Below are positions 1 through 23,718 of a DNA stretch of 64,000 nucleotides, piece by piece. The notes below the pieces were generated by a model. That model worked only from the letters and a program-made list of their open reading frames with translations. It had not been told where the DNA came from and did no database searches. The translations under genes were made by a program, and so were the position numbers. This DNA comes from Ficedula albicollis (lineage: Eukaryota > Chordata > Aves > Passeriformes > Muscicapidae), in the NCBI RefSeq assembly GCF_000247815.1, contig NC_021672.1, positions 74,279,525 through 74,343,524 of the forward strand. Reading direction: 5' to 3'. How positions within the stretch are numbered: the stretch's first letter is position 1; each line of letters starts with the position of its first letter.

Positions 1-1178
1 TACTCTATTGCAGTGTGTGTTACCAGTAACTTCAATTTATGCTTCAAATCTAATTTAAAAAATTAACAGTTCCCGCTGTTAAGTGGGAATCCAAATGGGA
101 AGAGAAGAACATGGACTTTGTAGAAAACATGTGCTTGATGGACTCACCTTTATTTTTTTGTTTTCTCTGGAGCACCTGTTACGGAAGCTTGATAACAAGT
201 GCACTTATTTGGGGAGTTTGGGTTCTTTTTCCCTTTTTACTGTCTCGTGTGACTGCTGCCTTTTCATGCCAGCAGATGAATTTCCTGATCTTATTTCGTA
301 GGTACACATTGCAGGAATAATTGCTGGGAGGAGCTCTGGGCTTGTGGCTGTGTCACACGCGGGCTCCTCACTCAGCCGAGGTCACTTTTTTGGACCGATG
401 GGTTTATGCTCTCTCTGGAATCATCAGTTAGTGTGACTTGCCTGTGGCAAATGCAGATCACCTCATAGAAAATCAGGGAGCTCAAACGTGGTTAATCCCT
501 ACAAGGATTTGTGTAAACAGATAGGAGCATTTATTCTGTGTGGGAAAAAAGTCATGGAGAACTTCACAAATTAATTTATCTGTGATACACCAGAGAATCC
601 ACTACTTAATCAAGAACTCTTTCCCGGGTGCATTTTCTGGAGCATAAGAAGGTTTTCAGATGGTTGTTTTTTTGTCTCTGGCATGCTTCTGTGCTGGTTG
701 CAGACCAGAGCAGCATAGTTCTGTGTGGTGTGCAGGCATTTCCAGTTTGATCTCTATGAGAGATTTCCACTGTGTTTCCACATCTTTAACACGTCCTAGA
801 TTTGCTGCCATTCCCTGGTGGAGCAGAGAGGAGGCTGCCTGAGCAGATGCTTTCCGAAGTTGGGTGTTTTCCTGCAGAAAATAGAGCAAGCCTGAACTTT
901 GGGCACCTCCTTGGGCAAATCTGTGTTGGTGAGATCATCCTGCAGATAATTTTAGCTCATGTGTCTGGAAAAAATTTGGAAGCAGAGATGAAGAAGTGGC
1001 ACAATGAGGACTAGACTGGAGGAAATTCTAACTTTTAGGAGTTGAAGCTTTGTGTTTCTGTGCAGGCAACCCCAGCGTGGCAGTAGCTGCTCTGAACAGT
1101 GTAGGGGGAAATAAATTTAAAAAGACACTGGGAGGATTCTTTTTGACTGCTGTGGTTTCATGTGGGCAGGACAAACTC

Positions 1179-1206
1179 GTTAGGGTTAGGGTTAGGTTTA
1201 GGGTTT
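1179..1206 (+). repeat. Short interstitial telomere-like motif
   Basis: About four head-to-tail copies of the vertebrate telomere motif in the TTAGGG orientation, the third or fourth being degenerate (GGTTTAGGG). The flanks are ordinary intronic DNA. Confidence 0.75.
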
Positions 1207-5121
<3,915 letters not shown>

Positions 5122-7934
5122 TTTTGTCTTGCAGTCATGGTTACACTTTGAGAATGCCCTCTAATAAAGACCAGTTTTCAGATTATTGGAATGATTGCCA
5201 ACTGGCTGGCAGCTTCTCTGCTCACTGGGCTGCAGGGGTGTCCCCTCTGATGGTCTGTTCATGACCTGTTGACTGGGAAAGATCACAGATTGATGTTTTT
5301 TAAGTGAGCATATTCAACTGAAATGTCTCAAGTAAAACTAAACATCTTGCCACTTGATTACTTAAAATCTTCTGTTTGTTTTTTTGGATTTTTTTGTATT
5401 AAACAACGCAGCATTTCCCCGTTTTTGCGCAGCCTGGCTGCTGGCATGTTTAAGTTCTGCTTCCTGCAGAAGTGGCACTAAGTTATTCCCTGTGCTCGGT
5501 CTGCCAGCCACAAAAACTCCGTGTGGGGTTGGATTTTGCAAGACCTGCCCTGCAGGTTTGGCCAGCTCCCTCTGTTGGGAGGTTTCTGTGCTGTGCTGAG
5601 CATCCCTGCGAGCATCCTTTGCTGCAGGGGGTTTGGGGCTGCAGCTCGTCCCTGGCAGCCAGGAGCAGCTTAAATCTTCCTTTTCCTGAGCTCTGCTCAG
5701 GTGAGAGCCTGTGGGAGTCACCTGGGGAGTGCCTGAACACAAACCCAAACCTGGCTGAGCTGTGTGGCGTCCTTGGCACCAAAGGTTTTGCTTTTAAAGT
5801 TCTGCTCCCGTTTCTTCTGCTTGCTCCTGTAGTCGGTGACTGTAAAATGTGGTGGTTGTGATCTTTTAATTGCTCGCAGGGTTTGAAAACAGGCTGTTGC
5901 TTGTTTATCAGCAGGAAATGGGCAGTAGTCAAAATAATGGAATCATTTTCTGGTGGATTTCCCTGCTTGTTTTCCCATCTGTTCAAAAGTTTTCCTGGGT
6001 TGTGGCTGCTCACGATTGTCACCATTTTGTGATGTGCCTTCTTTCAATTAGTCAATCTTGTAATTGAGACTTCTTTCCTTTTACAAGAATCTGGTAGTTT
6101 TTGGTCTTGTGATTGTGCCTTCCATGATGCAATCATTTGCTGCTGCTTTCTGTTCAAAAATCTCCTAGCTTTGAAATCTGATTAAGACAGCAAAGTAAAA
6201 ATTCTTGATTTTTTAAACATTTATCTTGCAAACCGTTAAAAATTTTCATGGAGGGCCTGCTTTTCTTCCCTTTGCTGTTCTCATGGATCCTAGGGGCCTT
6301 TTCTGCACAATGGTCACAAAGGATGCATTGCAGTTATACTATTATTACATTAAACACTTAATATCCATAATCTATTAATCTTAACCTACCTCTAGCTGAA
6401 TGTAGGTGCTTTATTTCCATGTGCTTCATTTGAATATTTCATGTGGAAATGGAAAAGTCATCCACTGTCTTTTATTTGAGTGCATAAAGTCTGCCAGTAT
6501 TAGTTCTAACTGTGACTTTTATAGCAAAAGTGGCTGTTGTGGCACAGTCAGCTGTAAAAATACAGAACAAAAATATGGAATATGATCTGGACCCTGGACA
6601 CACTCCTGGCCAGCCAGAGATTCCTGGCAGCTCTCAGGGGCAGGAGCAATGAATACACAGTTGTGTTCTGCAGGAAGCACGTGGAATATGTGTCACAGCA
6701 GAAAAATATCTATTTCAGCCTTTCAGTTTTGTAAATGAGAAAATGGTTCTGGTTTCAACTTTCTCAATACAGGAACTGGACTGAAAGAAATCCAGATGGG
6801 AGACTTCTGCATTATAGCCCAAATAATGCATTCCCACCAAAAATTTGCTTGGGCTGTGTGCTTAGTGATTACTCTGTGTTTAAGTTTTCCCTGTAAATAT
6901 TTGGGTTCAGTAACTCTTCTGATAGGAGCAGGATTTTGATCTCATCAGAAGTCCAAAACATATGGAAGCTTAGAAATAACAATTCTGTTTAAAAAATACA
7001 AAAATGTTTTGCTAAAGATGTAGTTAAGGTGCATCATCATAAGAACTGCATCTGAGCTGCATTGTTGTCTGGGGATATTCTTCTTTTTTTTTTCTTTTTC
7101 TGCACAGGAATTAGAGCAGGTCTGAAAGTGCTTCACTGTGAAGAGTTTAAGAAAGGTACTAACTCACTGAGATACCTTCTTGCCTAAAGCATGCAGAAAG
7201 TTGATCACTATGGATTCTGTAACTTTTAGAAATATAAAATTTTCCTGAAAAATTGTTCCCTCCTAAAAAAGAAAGCACCTTAGTTTACTTCTGATCTTCA
7301 TCTCCAGGTGCATTGCATGTGCAGATTTTAATATTTTAGGCTTGGAAGGTAGTTGCAAGTGGAAATGTAAAGACATTCTGCAGCCACATGTAGAATACTT
7401 CTGTTCCTTAAAGCTTGGATATTCCTGCCAGGTGTTCCTCTCTACTTTATATCCTCAGTTACCCTGCTATGGTTTCCCATTCACATTTTTAGTCATTTCT
7501 CACATTTCCTACCTCATGTGAGCACATTCACTTCCCTGTGAGCCCCCACATCTCCACATGACAAGGCTTGCAGGAATGCTAATAGTTGTAACAGCAATAA
7601 GCAATTTATGGAGTTATTTCAATATTTATTTTTCCCAGTGAAACACTGTTTGTTAACTTTTTTCTTGTTTTGTTTGTTGGCTAATGGAGAATCCCACATG
7701 AAAATGTCATTGTTTGGAGGGTTGGACTGTCAGTGTGTTTGGGTGTAAAAAAACTCTGCTTTGTTATAAATGGAAATTCAGAAGAAGTGATAAAATGCAT
7801 AGCAACTTGTAGTTGCCATGGTGCTTCAACTGGAAGCAATTTTCTTTGATATCAAAATGCTTTTGGGGTACTGCCTTGGCTTTTAAGTAGTCACTACTTC
7901 AGAAGGAAATGGCTCTGGGGAAAAGTAATGAGAA
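5122..7934. other. Intronic DNA, no gene recognised
   Basis: A GC-richer patch around 5.4-5.85 kb gives overlapping frames on both strands, but none resembles a known protein. The rest is AT-rich unique sequence. Confidence 0.55.
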
Positions 7935-8146
7935 ATTATTTCGGAATATTTAACGTGGCAGCCAATTGAGGAAGTGTCAGGAAAATTCCTCAGTGTTCAG
8001 AATGTTGGGGGTCTGGCTTTTATGGCACAGCACCAAAGGCATTATTTCGGAATATTTAACGTGGCAGCCAATTGAGGAAGTGTCAGGAAAATTCCTCAGT
8101 GTTCAGAATGTTGGGGTTCTGGCTTTTATGGCACAGCACCAAAGGC
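7935..8146 (+). repeat. Two-copy tandem duplication, 106-bp period
   Basis: Copies at 7935-8040 and 8041-8146 begin ATTATTTCGGAATATTTAAC and are almost identical (a GGGGGTC versus GGGGTTC difference). They are exactly adjacent, and a minisatellite starts 116 bp downstream. Confidence 0.95.
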
Positions 8147-8262
8147 AGGTGGGTTAGGGCAGGCTGCCCCAGTGTGGGGGCTCAGGAGGCAATTCTTCAG
8201 CAAACAATAAATGGAGTTTGTGAAATGCACGGTTCGTCAGGGTGTGCTGCTGTGAGAGTGGG

Positions 8263-8849
8263 TGCCATAGCTGGGACAGCTCAGTGATTTTGGGTGCCAG
8301 GGCTGGGACAGCTCAGTGATTTTGGGTGCCATAGCTGGGACAGCTCAGTGATTTTGGGTGCCAGGGCTGGGACAGCTCAGTGATTTTGGGTGCCATAGCT
8401 GGGACAGCTCAGTGATTTTGGGTGCCAGGGCTGGGACAGCTCAGTGATTTTGGGTGCCATAGCTGGGACAGCTCAGTGATTTTGGGTGCCAGGGCTGGGA
8501 CAGCTCAGTGATTTTGGGTGCCATAGCTGGGACAGCTCAGTGATTTTGGGTGCCAGGGCTGGGACAGCTCAGTGATTTTGGGTGCCATAGCTGGGACAGC
8601 TCAGTGATTTTGGGTGCCAGGGCTGGGACAGCTCAGTGATTTTGGGTGCCATAGCTGGGACAGCTCAGTGATTTTGGGTGCCAGGGCTGGGACAGCTCAG
8701 TGATTTTGGGTGCCATAGCTGGGACAGCTCAGTGATTTTGGGTGCCAGGGCTGGGACAGCTCAGTGATTTTGGGTGCCATAGCTGGGACAGCTCAGTGAT
8801 TTTGGGTGCCAGGGCTGGGACAGCTCAGTGATTTTGGGTGCCAGAGCTG
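8263..8849 (+). repeat. 32-bp minisatellite, 18 units in a 64-bp alternating pattern
   Basis: Eighteen 32-bp units (8263-8838) plus a partial one. Each contains GGGACAGCTCAGTGATTTTG. Units strictly alternate between a TGCCATAGCT start and a TGCCAGGGCT start, so the true repeat is a 64-bp dimer in nine copies with no other variation seen. Confidence 0.97.
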
Positions 8850-9820
8850 TCCAAGTGTTAGGCTCGGGTCCCCCCTGTGGGCCTGAGCTGCACTACCTCT
8901 CCCTCCTCCTGGTTTATTCCTCCTGCTTTTTCCTGCCTCTGCTGCTTTCAGTGAGCACCTTCCATCTGTTCTTCTTGCACGAGACCTTTGGCTTTGTAAC
9001 AAGATGAAAATAATGAAGAATTCTATCAGTTGCTAATCGTTTTATCTTGTTCTTGCAAACAAAAGAGGCTTGCAAAAGCCCCCAAAGTGGTGCATGACTT
9101 TGATACATAAGTAGTAATAATCCCAAGCTGGCAGTGTAGAAACTGCCTGTAAATGAATTTCTATTGAATTTCATTTAAAGGCTTCTAATACTGAGCATTT
9201 CTCTCTGACTCTTTAGCTTCATTGCATATAAAAATCAGTAAAAAGCGTCTCAGGAAATAACTGCAGGAAGTTGTTGGTTTTCTTTTTTTTTTTTTGTTTT
9301 TGTTTTCCATAACATACTTTCTATTTTAAAGGCATAACATTTAATTTTTTAAAAAAAATAGAGTTAAAATCTGCTCCTTTGCTGGAGTCACACAAAGATT
9401 GCAGCTGTTGGAATCTTCCTGTACAGTGAACAGGCCAATTAATACAAGTTGCATAATATAAACTTCAGATTGCAGCACTGGCTTCTTTAAAGAGCTTGCA
9501 TCATGTTTATTCAAATGTTCAGTGCTGTGTGAACCAAACGTGTCAGTTAACTCAACATGACCATGTTCAGAGTTAATTTGTGCTTCTGTGTTTTGACTGC
9601 TTGGAAACACAAGGTATCTGCATTAAAAAAAAAACCACTGCAGCTTGTAGCTTTAAACTTCAGAGTTCACTCTGATTCTTCATCAGTAGAGAAGTAAAAT
9701 AACTTGTTTTTCTAGGAGTAAAAAATGGTTGCCTTGGGTGTTTTTTGGATTATTTTGGTTTTTGGTTGGGGTTTTTTTGGCTTGTAAACAAGCAGCATCT
9801 TTCTTTTCTAATTAGCCACT
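8850..9820. other. Intronic DNA, no gene recognised
   Basis: Unique sequence with T- and A-rich runs near 9280-9360 and 9625. No repeat family or coding feature was recognised. Confidence 0.55.
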
Positions 9821-9860
9821 GGAAACAGAACAAACTAAATATAAACAGAACAAACTAAAT
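9821..9860 (+). repeat. 20-bp direct duplication
   Basis: AAACAGAACAAACTAAAT occurs twice back to back with a 20-bp period. Confidence 0.9.
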
Positions 9861-9964
9861 ATAGCATGTAGATGTTTTGAATGCCATGGTTTCAGGCTGA
9901 GGCATAGCAGGACAGTGATCTTCCTAAGACCAGCAGGTGATTTCTTCAAAGCTGCCTGATGGGC

Positions 9965-10083
9965 AGAGCTGGAATTGTGGCAGCCTCATCCCTCTCCAGG
10001 CTGCAGGAGATGCAGGTGACGAAAGAGCTGGAATTGTGGCAGCCTCATCCCTCTCTCCAGGCTGCAGGAGATGCAGGTGACGA
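9965..10083 (+). repeat. Two-copy tandem duplication, about 59-bp period
   Basis: The segment beginning AGAGCTGGAATTGTGGCAGC occurs at 9965 and 10024; the second copy has an extra CT dinucleotide. Confidence 0.93.
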
Positions 10084-11749
10084 TTTACTCTTGCTAGAAA
10101 GCTCTGTGTGCTCCAGCAAGGGTCTGCCCAGTTTCCTCCCAAAGCCAGGCCAGAGGAGTGTGCCTGTTTGGCGTCTCCAGTGGGGCTTTGGAGCTGGGAA
10201 GTGGTTTGGGAGGCGGTCAGAAAAGCAGCAGTGACAGCTGCCCTCTGCAGAGCGCCTTTGTGCCCCTGTCAGAGACGCTGGTGAGAGCCAGAGCGTTCCT
10301 GTTCTGCCCCTCCCATTGCTGCCCGGCTCAGGAGCTCTGTCCCCTTCCCAGAGTCAGGAATGAATCACACCACTTCAGACAGCAGGTCAGGGTTGGGAGT
10401 GTGCCTTCAGGTGGGTCTCTGTGTCTGTCAGCACTCAGCACAACTCCAGTTGCTTTTTGCTCAGTCGATGCGGCGTAACCCGGCGGAGCAGTGAGATCAG
10501 TTGGAGGGATTTGCCTGCTGGCAAGTGCTGCTGGAGCCTCCACATCAGCAGCACTCGGGTTGTTTTTGGAAATGGGGTAGTGTTTTGAGTTGGGATCCCT
10601 AAGGGATTTATTCCTGGACCTTCAGGCACCTCAGAAATGGTTTCAGAAGGGAGATGCCTGTGTTGATGCACTGTGGTGTAGTGATTCTTGGGCTGGCTTT
10701 TTAAAGACTCTGCTGACACACCACGAGTGGTTGAACCAGAGAGAAACATGGAACTTGTCATGGGTTTGAAACTTTCTTCCCAGTGCCTCTGCTCTGCTTT
10801 CACCTCAAAATTCCCTCTGCAGTTCCTCACTGGTAATTCCTGTGTTTTTATAGTTTCAGGTGTGTTACCTGTATTGTGCCAGGTTTTAGGAAAGGGAATG
10901 CAAGGCTCCTCTGTGCTGCTGCTGCTGTGGTGAGGCTCATAGTTCTAAGAGCTCCTTCATTACCAGCCTGAAATTGTGTATTCCACCCTGCTCAATTCTA
11001 AATGCTCCTGTAGCTTTTAGCAAGATTGCTTTGTGTTTTGCACAGTAGAACCGTGAATTAAATCATCTCATTCATGTGGCTTCTATAGTTGAACACCAGA
11101 CATTTCCAAAAGGTGCTGTTACTCCAGGAGCTGCTCACAGTGAGAACCTCTCAGTTTGTCTCTTGGTGCTCCTCACCAGCAGCTATCAGTGATGAGAAAC
11201 ATAACCTGAAACTGTGAGACACTGAGTGGCCACCAGACTGACGCCACCTTAAAGCAGCAGATTTTGCCTAAAGGAATCAAAAAGAGATTTTACCTACTGT
11301 CAGCTGGGCTGTTAAATGACTGCACCATGGCTGCTGTCGCTGTCCTGACAGCTGAGTGTGTGATACCCTCAGGATTGGGTGTCCTCCGCCAGAACAGTCT
11401 GCAGTGCTCAGTGCAGTGTGTGCTTGTGTGGCTGTATCAAAAACACACACAACTTTTCAGTTCAGGGGCTGAGGGATCCCTTCAGCAGCAGCAGAATCAC
11501 CACCAGCTCCAGGCTTCTGTTTCTGTCTGCTCTGTGCATCCCTGGGGCCCTCTTGTGTAACTTTGTATGGACAAAAATCTGTTTCCACCTCTCCTAAGCC
11601 AGTCCCAACTGGCTTTTGAAATAAAAATGATGCCTTGAGGACGCTGCTCCCCTTGCCTTTAGGCTGTCACCTTGGATTGTTTGTGTGTTTTTGAGGTCCC
11701 GCTGAGAAAAGATGCCAGAGCCTTCTTCATGTCAGGAAAGGGCTGGGGG

Positions 11750-11832
11750 GTGGTGTTTGTGAAAGGACTTTTATTTCTCAAGTCTAGGGCTGGGGGGTGG
11801 TGTTTGTGAAAGGACTTGTATTTCTCTAGTCA
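11750..11832 (+). repeat. Two-copy tandem duplication, 37-bp period
   Basis: GGGCTGGGGGGTGGTGTTTG begins copies at 11750 and 11787, and GTGAAAGGACTT follows in both. Confidence 0.9.
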
Positions 11833-13099
11833 GTAGTAATCATGATCTCTGGAGGAGTGTATGAGGAGTAATAGTCTCAATCTGTGTGAAATGAGAGGCA
11901 CTGTTGGATGTACTCCAAGGAGGATGCTACCTTTAAAATGAAGTATTCAATTCTAATCTTCATTTCCTTTGCAAGGAACCTGTAGAGGTTGTTTGGATTC
12001 TTAATTTTTAATGTTAAGGTTGGTATCAAGAGGGATGAACCTGCTCTGAAGGGTAGTGAAATAAGAAGATGCAAATTAATGCCAGAGTTTGTCTGACACA
12101 GAAAGGGATGCCCTAACTTGCAGAAGTTAAAGCAGCTGTAGAGATGTGAAATGAAAGGTGAGAATTCAGCATATAAGAAGAGAGACTGGAGAAAACCAGA
12201 AGGGAACTGGTTATTTTGTGTCAGGATATATATAACACAAGTATTTAATATCTAATGTAGTGTTGGTAGGGGAAGCCTGGACAAGGAAGTGTCTAAGTCT
12301 GGGGAAGTCTTTGAAGAATGAAGTAATTGGCTCGTTTGGCTAGGGCAGCCCCGGTTTCAGCAGCCCAATCAGTCTGAACTAATTGCTGGTTTATGAGCTT
12401 GATCTTTGCTCCATGGGAGAGGAAGGGCTGGCTTTGAGTGGCTTGTCTCTGGTGATGCTTTGAACTGCCTCCGTGGCTTGTTGGAATTCTTCCCGGTTAC
12501 CTCTGCCTTATTTCTCCATAAATACCAGATCATTTTGTCATGCTTGATTTCCTCCCCTGTGCATTCCTGTTAGGAGATTTGGTTCCTCAGCTTGGAATTG
12601 CTGGCAGGGCCAGGTTTGCCACAGGTGTAGTCTGTGACATGACCCATTCTTCTCCTTTTGCATTCCCTTTTTTCCTCTCCTGCTCTCCCTGCCTGGCATG
12701 TTGGGCAGGAGAAGGGCAGCAGAGCTTTCAGATGCCATAATAGATAAACTGTAAAATATTGCAATCAAGTAGAAATAGCTCATCTTTTAAGGAAATTGCA
12801 ATAATATGTTATTAATAATTTATTCATTAATGTGTAAATCCTATATTATTACTATCTCCAGGGGCAAACTGTTCTCTTCCTTTTTGTTCCAAAATTTATT
12901 TTTTTTTTTCAGTACTGATGTGTTGGTAAAATGGACAAGTTGCATCAGTACCCCTATTGCTCCATTCCAAAAATGCTGTGCCTGCAAATTAATATTGGAA
13001 AAGCTTGATTTGTTTAGTGCCCATCAGAGTTACTTAGTCTGGGATTGAAAGTAGTTACAGGGTGAATTTATTTGGTATTAAAATGTGTAATGAGTAAAG

Positions 13100-13180
13100 A
13101 AATAAATATATTAATAATGATTATAATAATAATATAATATATATTTGATATATAATTATAATAATAAATATATTAATAAG
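13100..13180. repeat. AT-rich simple sequence
   Basis: About 80 bp of almost pure A/T in TAA/ATA patterns. AATAAATATATTAATAA occurs near both ends (13101 and 13163). It is low-complexity and potentially easy to unwind. Confidence 0.88.
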
Positions 13181-14287
13181 GAAACTCTGAGGTAGATTTT
13201 TGGGGCTTTTAGGATAGAGAAGCATTTCTGTACAAGAGGGAAGTCTGTTCCCAAGTTGTAAGCACTGCAGTGACATGTTTGTTTTGTTCAGAACAAAGTG
13301 TTGGTATTATTCTAAAATCAACATGAGATTTCTCTGTAACAATGTCCAGGAAGATTTCCTTGTTGCAAGATCACTTTCAAGCCCATGTGTAATTCCCTGG
13401 CTTACAGAAACATCTGGATTTCCCTGTCAGCCATGCAGTAGTTTTATTTATAACAATTTGCTGATTCTCATGTCCTTGCTGGAGGATAGTCTCATTCTTG
13501 TATTCTCTCTCCAGAATTTGGTCATCCTGGCTAGAACTGAGTCCTAGAGGCTGCTCTACAGTGGGAGGAATGTTCCTGCTAGTTTCAGAAGCCTTGGTGG
13601 GACAGATTCCAGCTGCAGTTTGTGTTTGTAGGCATGCTGTTAACACACATTCAGATGGTTGTTTTGTTTATTAAGCACGTGATAAAAACATTCAAATATC
13701 TAGCTATAGCCCAGATTTACTGGCTAAGAATGTGCATTTTTGCTTTTATTCTGAAATTATGATGTCACTTTGGGCACGTGTTGAACTTTCACGTGGATTG
13801 TTGAGTCGGTGTTCGTTCAGCCCTGGGGGTTTTTGGTTTTGTTTTTTTTCGGTGCTGCACTCTGCATTCTGAGAGACTTTACATTTCACTTTCAGGATGG
13901 ATTTGTTAGCTTTCCAGCAGTAATTGATCAGGTACCTTCTGTTGAATATCATCTGCATTTTTGCTCTGTGTTTCCCCTCTCTGAATGTCAATCTCTTTGA
14001 AGTAAGGTGTTTATTCTGTGCTTATATGGACGATAAGGTGCTAGTCCTTGACTAACTTTTCCTGTACCACGTGCAGCACACAAATCTAAACACCTCTTGG
14101 TTTCTGGCCCAAGAAAGGGATTTTCTGAGTTAAAGCTGTGAGGCAGCTGATAGCCAGTGTGTGTTTGTGGTGGGTTCAGGTATCAGAGCAGCTCTGTGCT
14201 CTGGTATCCATCCAGTGCTTATTAAAGGCTGGAACCACAATAATGTGACTTTGTCACCTCTGGGAATCTCCTTTGCTTTGCTAAACC

Positions 14288-14469
14288 GAGTCTTTGCTTT
14301 GGGGAGCCAAATTTTTTTTATTTTCCTTTGTTCGTCTGGTTACCGATATTTTACCAATTAAACACTCCTGCAGGGAAAGAGTCTTTGCTTTGGGGAGCCA
14401 AATTTTTTTTCTTTTCCTTTGTTCGTCTGGTTACCAAGATTTTACCAATTAAACACTCCTGCAGGGAAG
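14288..14469 (+). repeat. Two-copy tandem duplication, 91-bp period
   Basis: GAGTCTTTGCTTTGGGGAGC starts copies at 14288 and 14379, each ending CACTCCTGCAGGGAA, with a few substitutions. Confidence 0.95.
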
Positions 14470-15513
14470 TTAGTTTTGCCTTTTAGGAGTTAATGATGTG
14501 TTTATTAAAAATACATGTCCATCAATGGCTGAATGGACTGCCTGGGAAACAAGTAAAGAGTCTTGTAGTGCTTTAGCACTCAGGAGTTGCTTTCTGTGAT
14601 TGCTACACAGGGATGCTTGATGGAAGGCAGAGTCAGTTCACCTGAGTTAGAAAGGTGACCTTGCTGTGATGTAATGTAGGGATAAAAGGGTTGGGCTTGG
14701 AACTTGATGCCTGAAGTGCCATTAGTAATTAAATTGGTTATGGAGTGTGAAAATACTCCTGTTGAGAATAGTAGATTTTTTTAATTTGTTAATAAACTGG
14801 CTAACTAGGAGTGCAGGTTCCATGCTGTGGCATTAATATTGATTAAACATATTATTTTTTAATAAGTGGAGGGGAGAATAGCCCCACAAGCATCAGTTTG
14901 TTCTCATAAAGGATCATATACTAGTTTTGAAACAATTCTAGTGCATTCCCACAGTGCATATTCAGGGGAGGATTTTATTGTAGTCTTAAGTGTTCTATTT
15001 TATTATTACACTGATACCCATGTTCTTATGCAAAAAAACATTAAGGCTGCCTTTGGGATGTTTTGTCCAAGTGGTTACTTTTACAGCTCAATTTTCATTG
15101 TCTAGTAAATGGAGGGTTGCTTCTGTTTTTTGTTTTAATCAGTGGTCATCTAGGGTATAGTCTCTGTGCTGGGCAGGCAGACCAGAGAGACCTGTGTGTG
15201 ATGAATGGTCAGACATTTAGGGAAGAAGATAATAAAAATAGCCAAATTAATGCACCCCCTTTCAGCTGCTGCCTTGTGTCTCAGGCACAGGCTATTGTGG
15301 GTTTTCTCAGCAGCCCTCTTCAATCACATTTCCCTGTCCTGAATAATTTCATATCGAGTTATTCCTGTGCACTTCACTTGCTTTTTCAGAAATCTTGTGA
15401 ATATCTTGAGTGTAATGGGTCTCGTGTTCTGCATATTCCTACCCTGCACAGACAGGGCTCAGGTTTTGTTGCATTACTCTGAGGCTTCTTTAAGAGATAT
15501 GGATGAAGGACTT
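14470..15513. other. Intronic DNA, no gene recognised
   Basis: Unique AT-rich sequence. A 139-residue frame at 15063-15482 has no recognisable domain or splice context. Confidence 0.55.
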
Positions 15514-15762
15514 CTGAAAAAAAGAAAATGACATTTTTACAGATAACCGTGTGGCTCAGATTAATATGGTTCCATTATAATAAATGTGCAAGGTGAAGCT
15601 TTCCCCTAACCGTGTGGCTCAGATTAATATGGTTCCATTACAATAAGTGTGCAAGGTGAGGCTTTCCCCTGAAAAAAAGAAAATGACATTTTTACAGATA
15701 ACCGTGTGGCTCAGATTAATATGGTTCCATTATAATAAATGTGCAAGGTGAAGCTTTCCCCT
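15514..15762 (+). repeat. Nested duplication, order A-B-B'-A-B
   Basis: A is 30 bp (starts CTGAAAAAAAGAAAATGAC) and B is 63 bp (starts TAACCGTGTGGCTCAG). B occurs at 15544, 15607 and 15699; A at 15514 and 15669 (155-bp period). The third B is identical to the first, while the middle B differs at three positions (for example CAATAAGTG versus TAATAAATG). Confidence 0.95.
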
Positions 15763-23164
<7,402 letters not shown>

Positions 23165-23718
23165 ATTTATTTATTTATTTATTTAAATTTATTTAGGTAA
23201 ATAGGTTTTCTTTACTTTTTAATGTTTTGAGGGGTTTTTTGGTTGAAAAGCTTTCTGCTTCCGAAGTTGGAAAGGTGAGCTGTGTTGGGTTTGAGACAGG
23301 GACCTGTCTCTCCCCTTTTCACTCTCTGCACATTTTCAACTGATTCCTCAGATCCTGCGCTGTATTTATTTTTTGACTTGTGTTTCACTGAACTTTGTAT
23401 TCCTTTTTCCGTTTCAGCACTTGGAGAATTTTCCTTATTTATTTATTTATTTAAATTTATTTATTTTAATTTATTTAGGTAAATAGGTTTTCTTTATTTT
23501 TTAATGTTTTGAGGGTTTTTTTGGTTGAAAAGCTTTCTGCTTCCAAAGTTTGAAAGGTGAGCTGTGTTGGGTTTGAGACAGGGACCTGTCTCTCCCCTTT
23601 TCACTCTCTGCACATTTTCAACTGATTCCTCAGATCCTGCGCTGTATTTATTTTTTGACTTGTGTTTCACTGAACTTTGTATTCCTTTTTCCGTTTCAGC
23701 ACTTGGAGAATTTTCCTT
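23165..23718 (+). repeat. Two-copy tandem duplication, 282-bp period
   Basis: Each copy has an (ATTT)n lead, AGGTAAATAGG, TGTGTTGGGTTTGAGACAGG (23281 and 23563) and ends GCACTTGGAGAATTTTCCTT. Differences are few. It is the longest simple duplication seen in the window. Confidence 0.95.

Larger units (their letters stand above)
10084..14287. other. Intronic DNA, no gene recognised
   Basis: A GC-richer patch at 10.1-10.6 kb contains an acceptor-like CTCTGCAG and a donor-like GTGAGAG 30 bp apart (near 10250-10280), with no family match. A 37-bp duplication (11750) and an AT-rich simple repeat (13.1 kb) are listed separately. Confidence 0.5.

Noticed and set aside
5362..6025. 128-180 codon frames on both strands in a GC-richer patch
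   Set aside because: Overlapping frames on both strands, no domain, no start or splice context.
10232..10290. Possible 30-bp micro-exon between CTCTGCAG and GTGAGAG
   Set aside because: Splice-like matches this short arise often by chance, and the peptide fits no expected PLEKHA5 exon.
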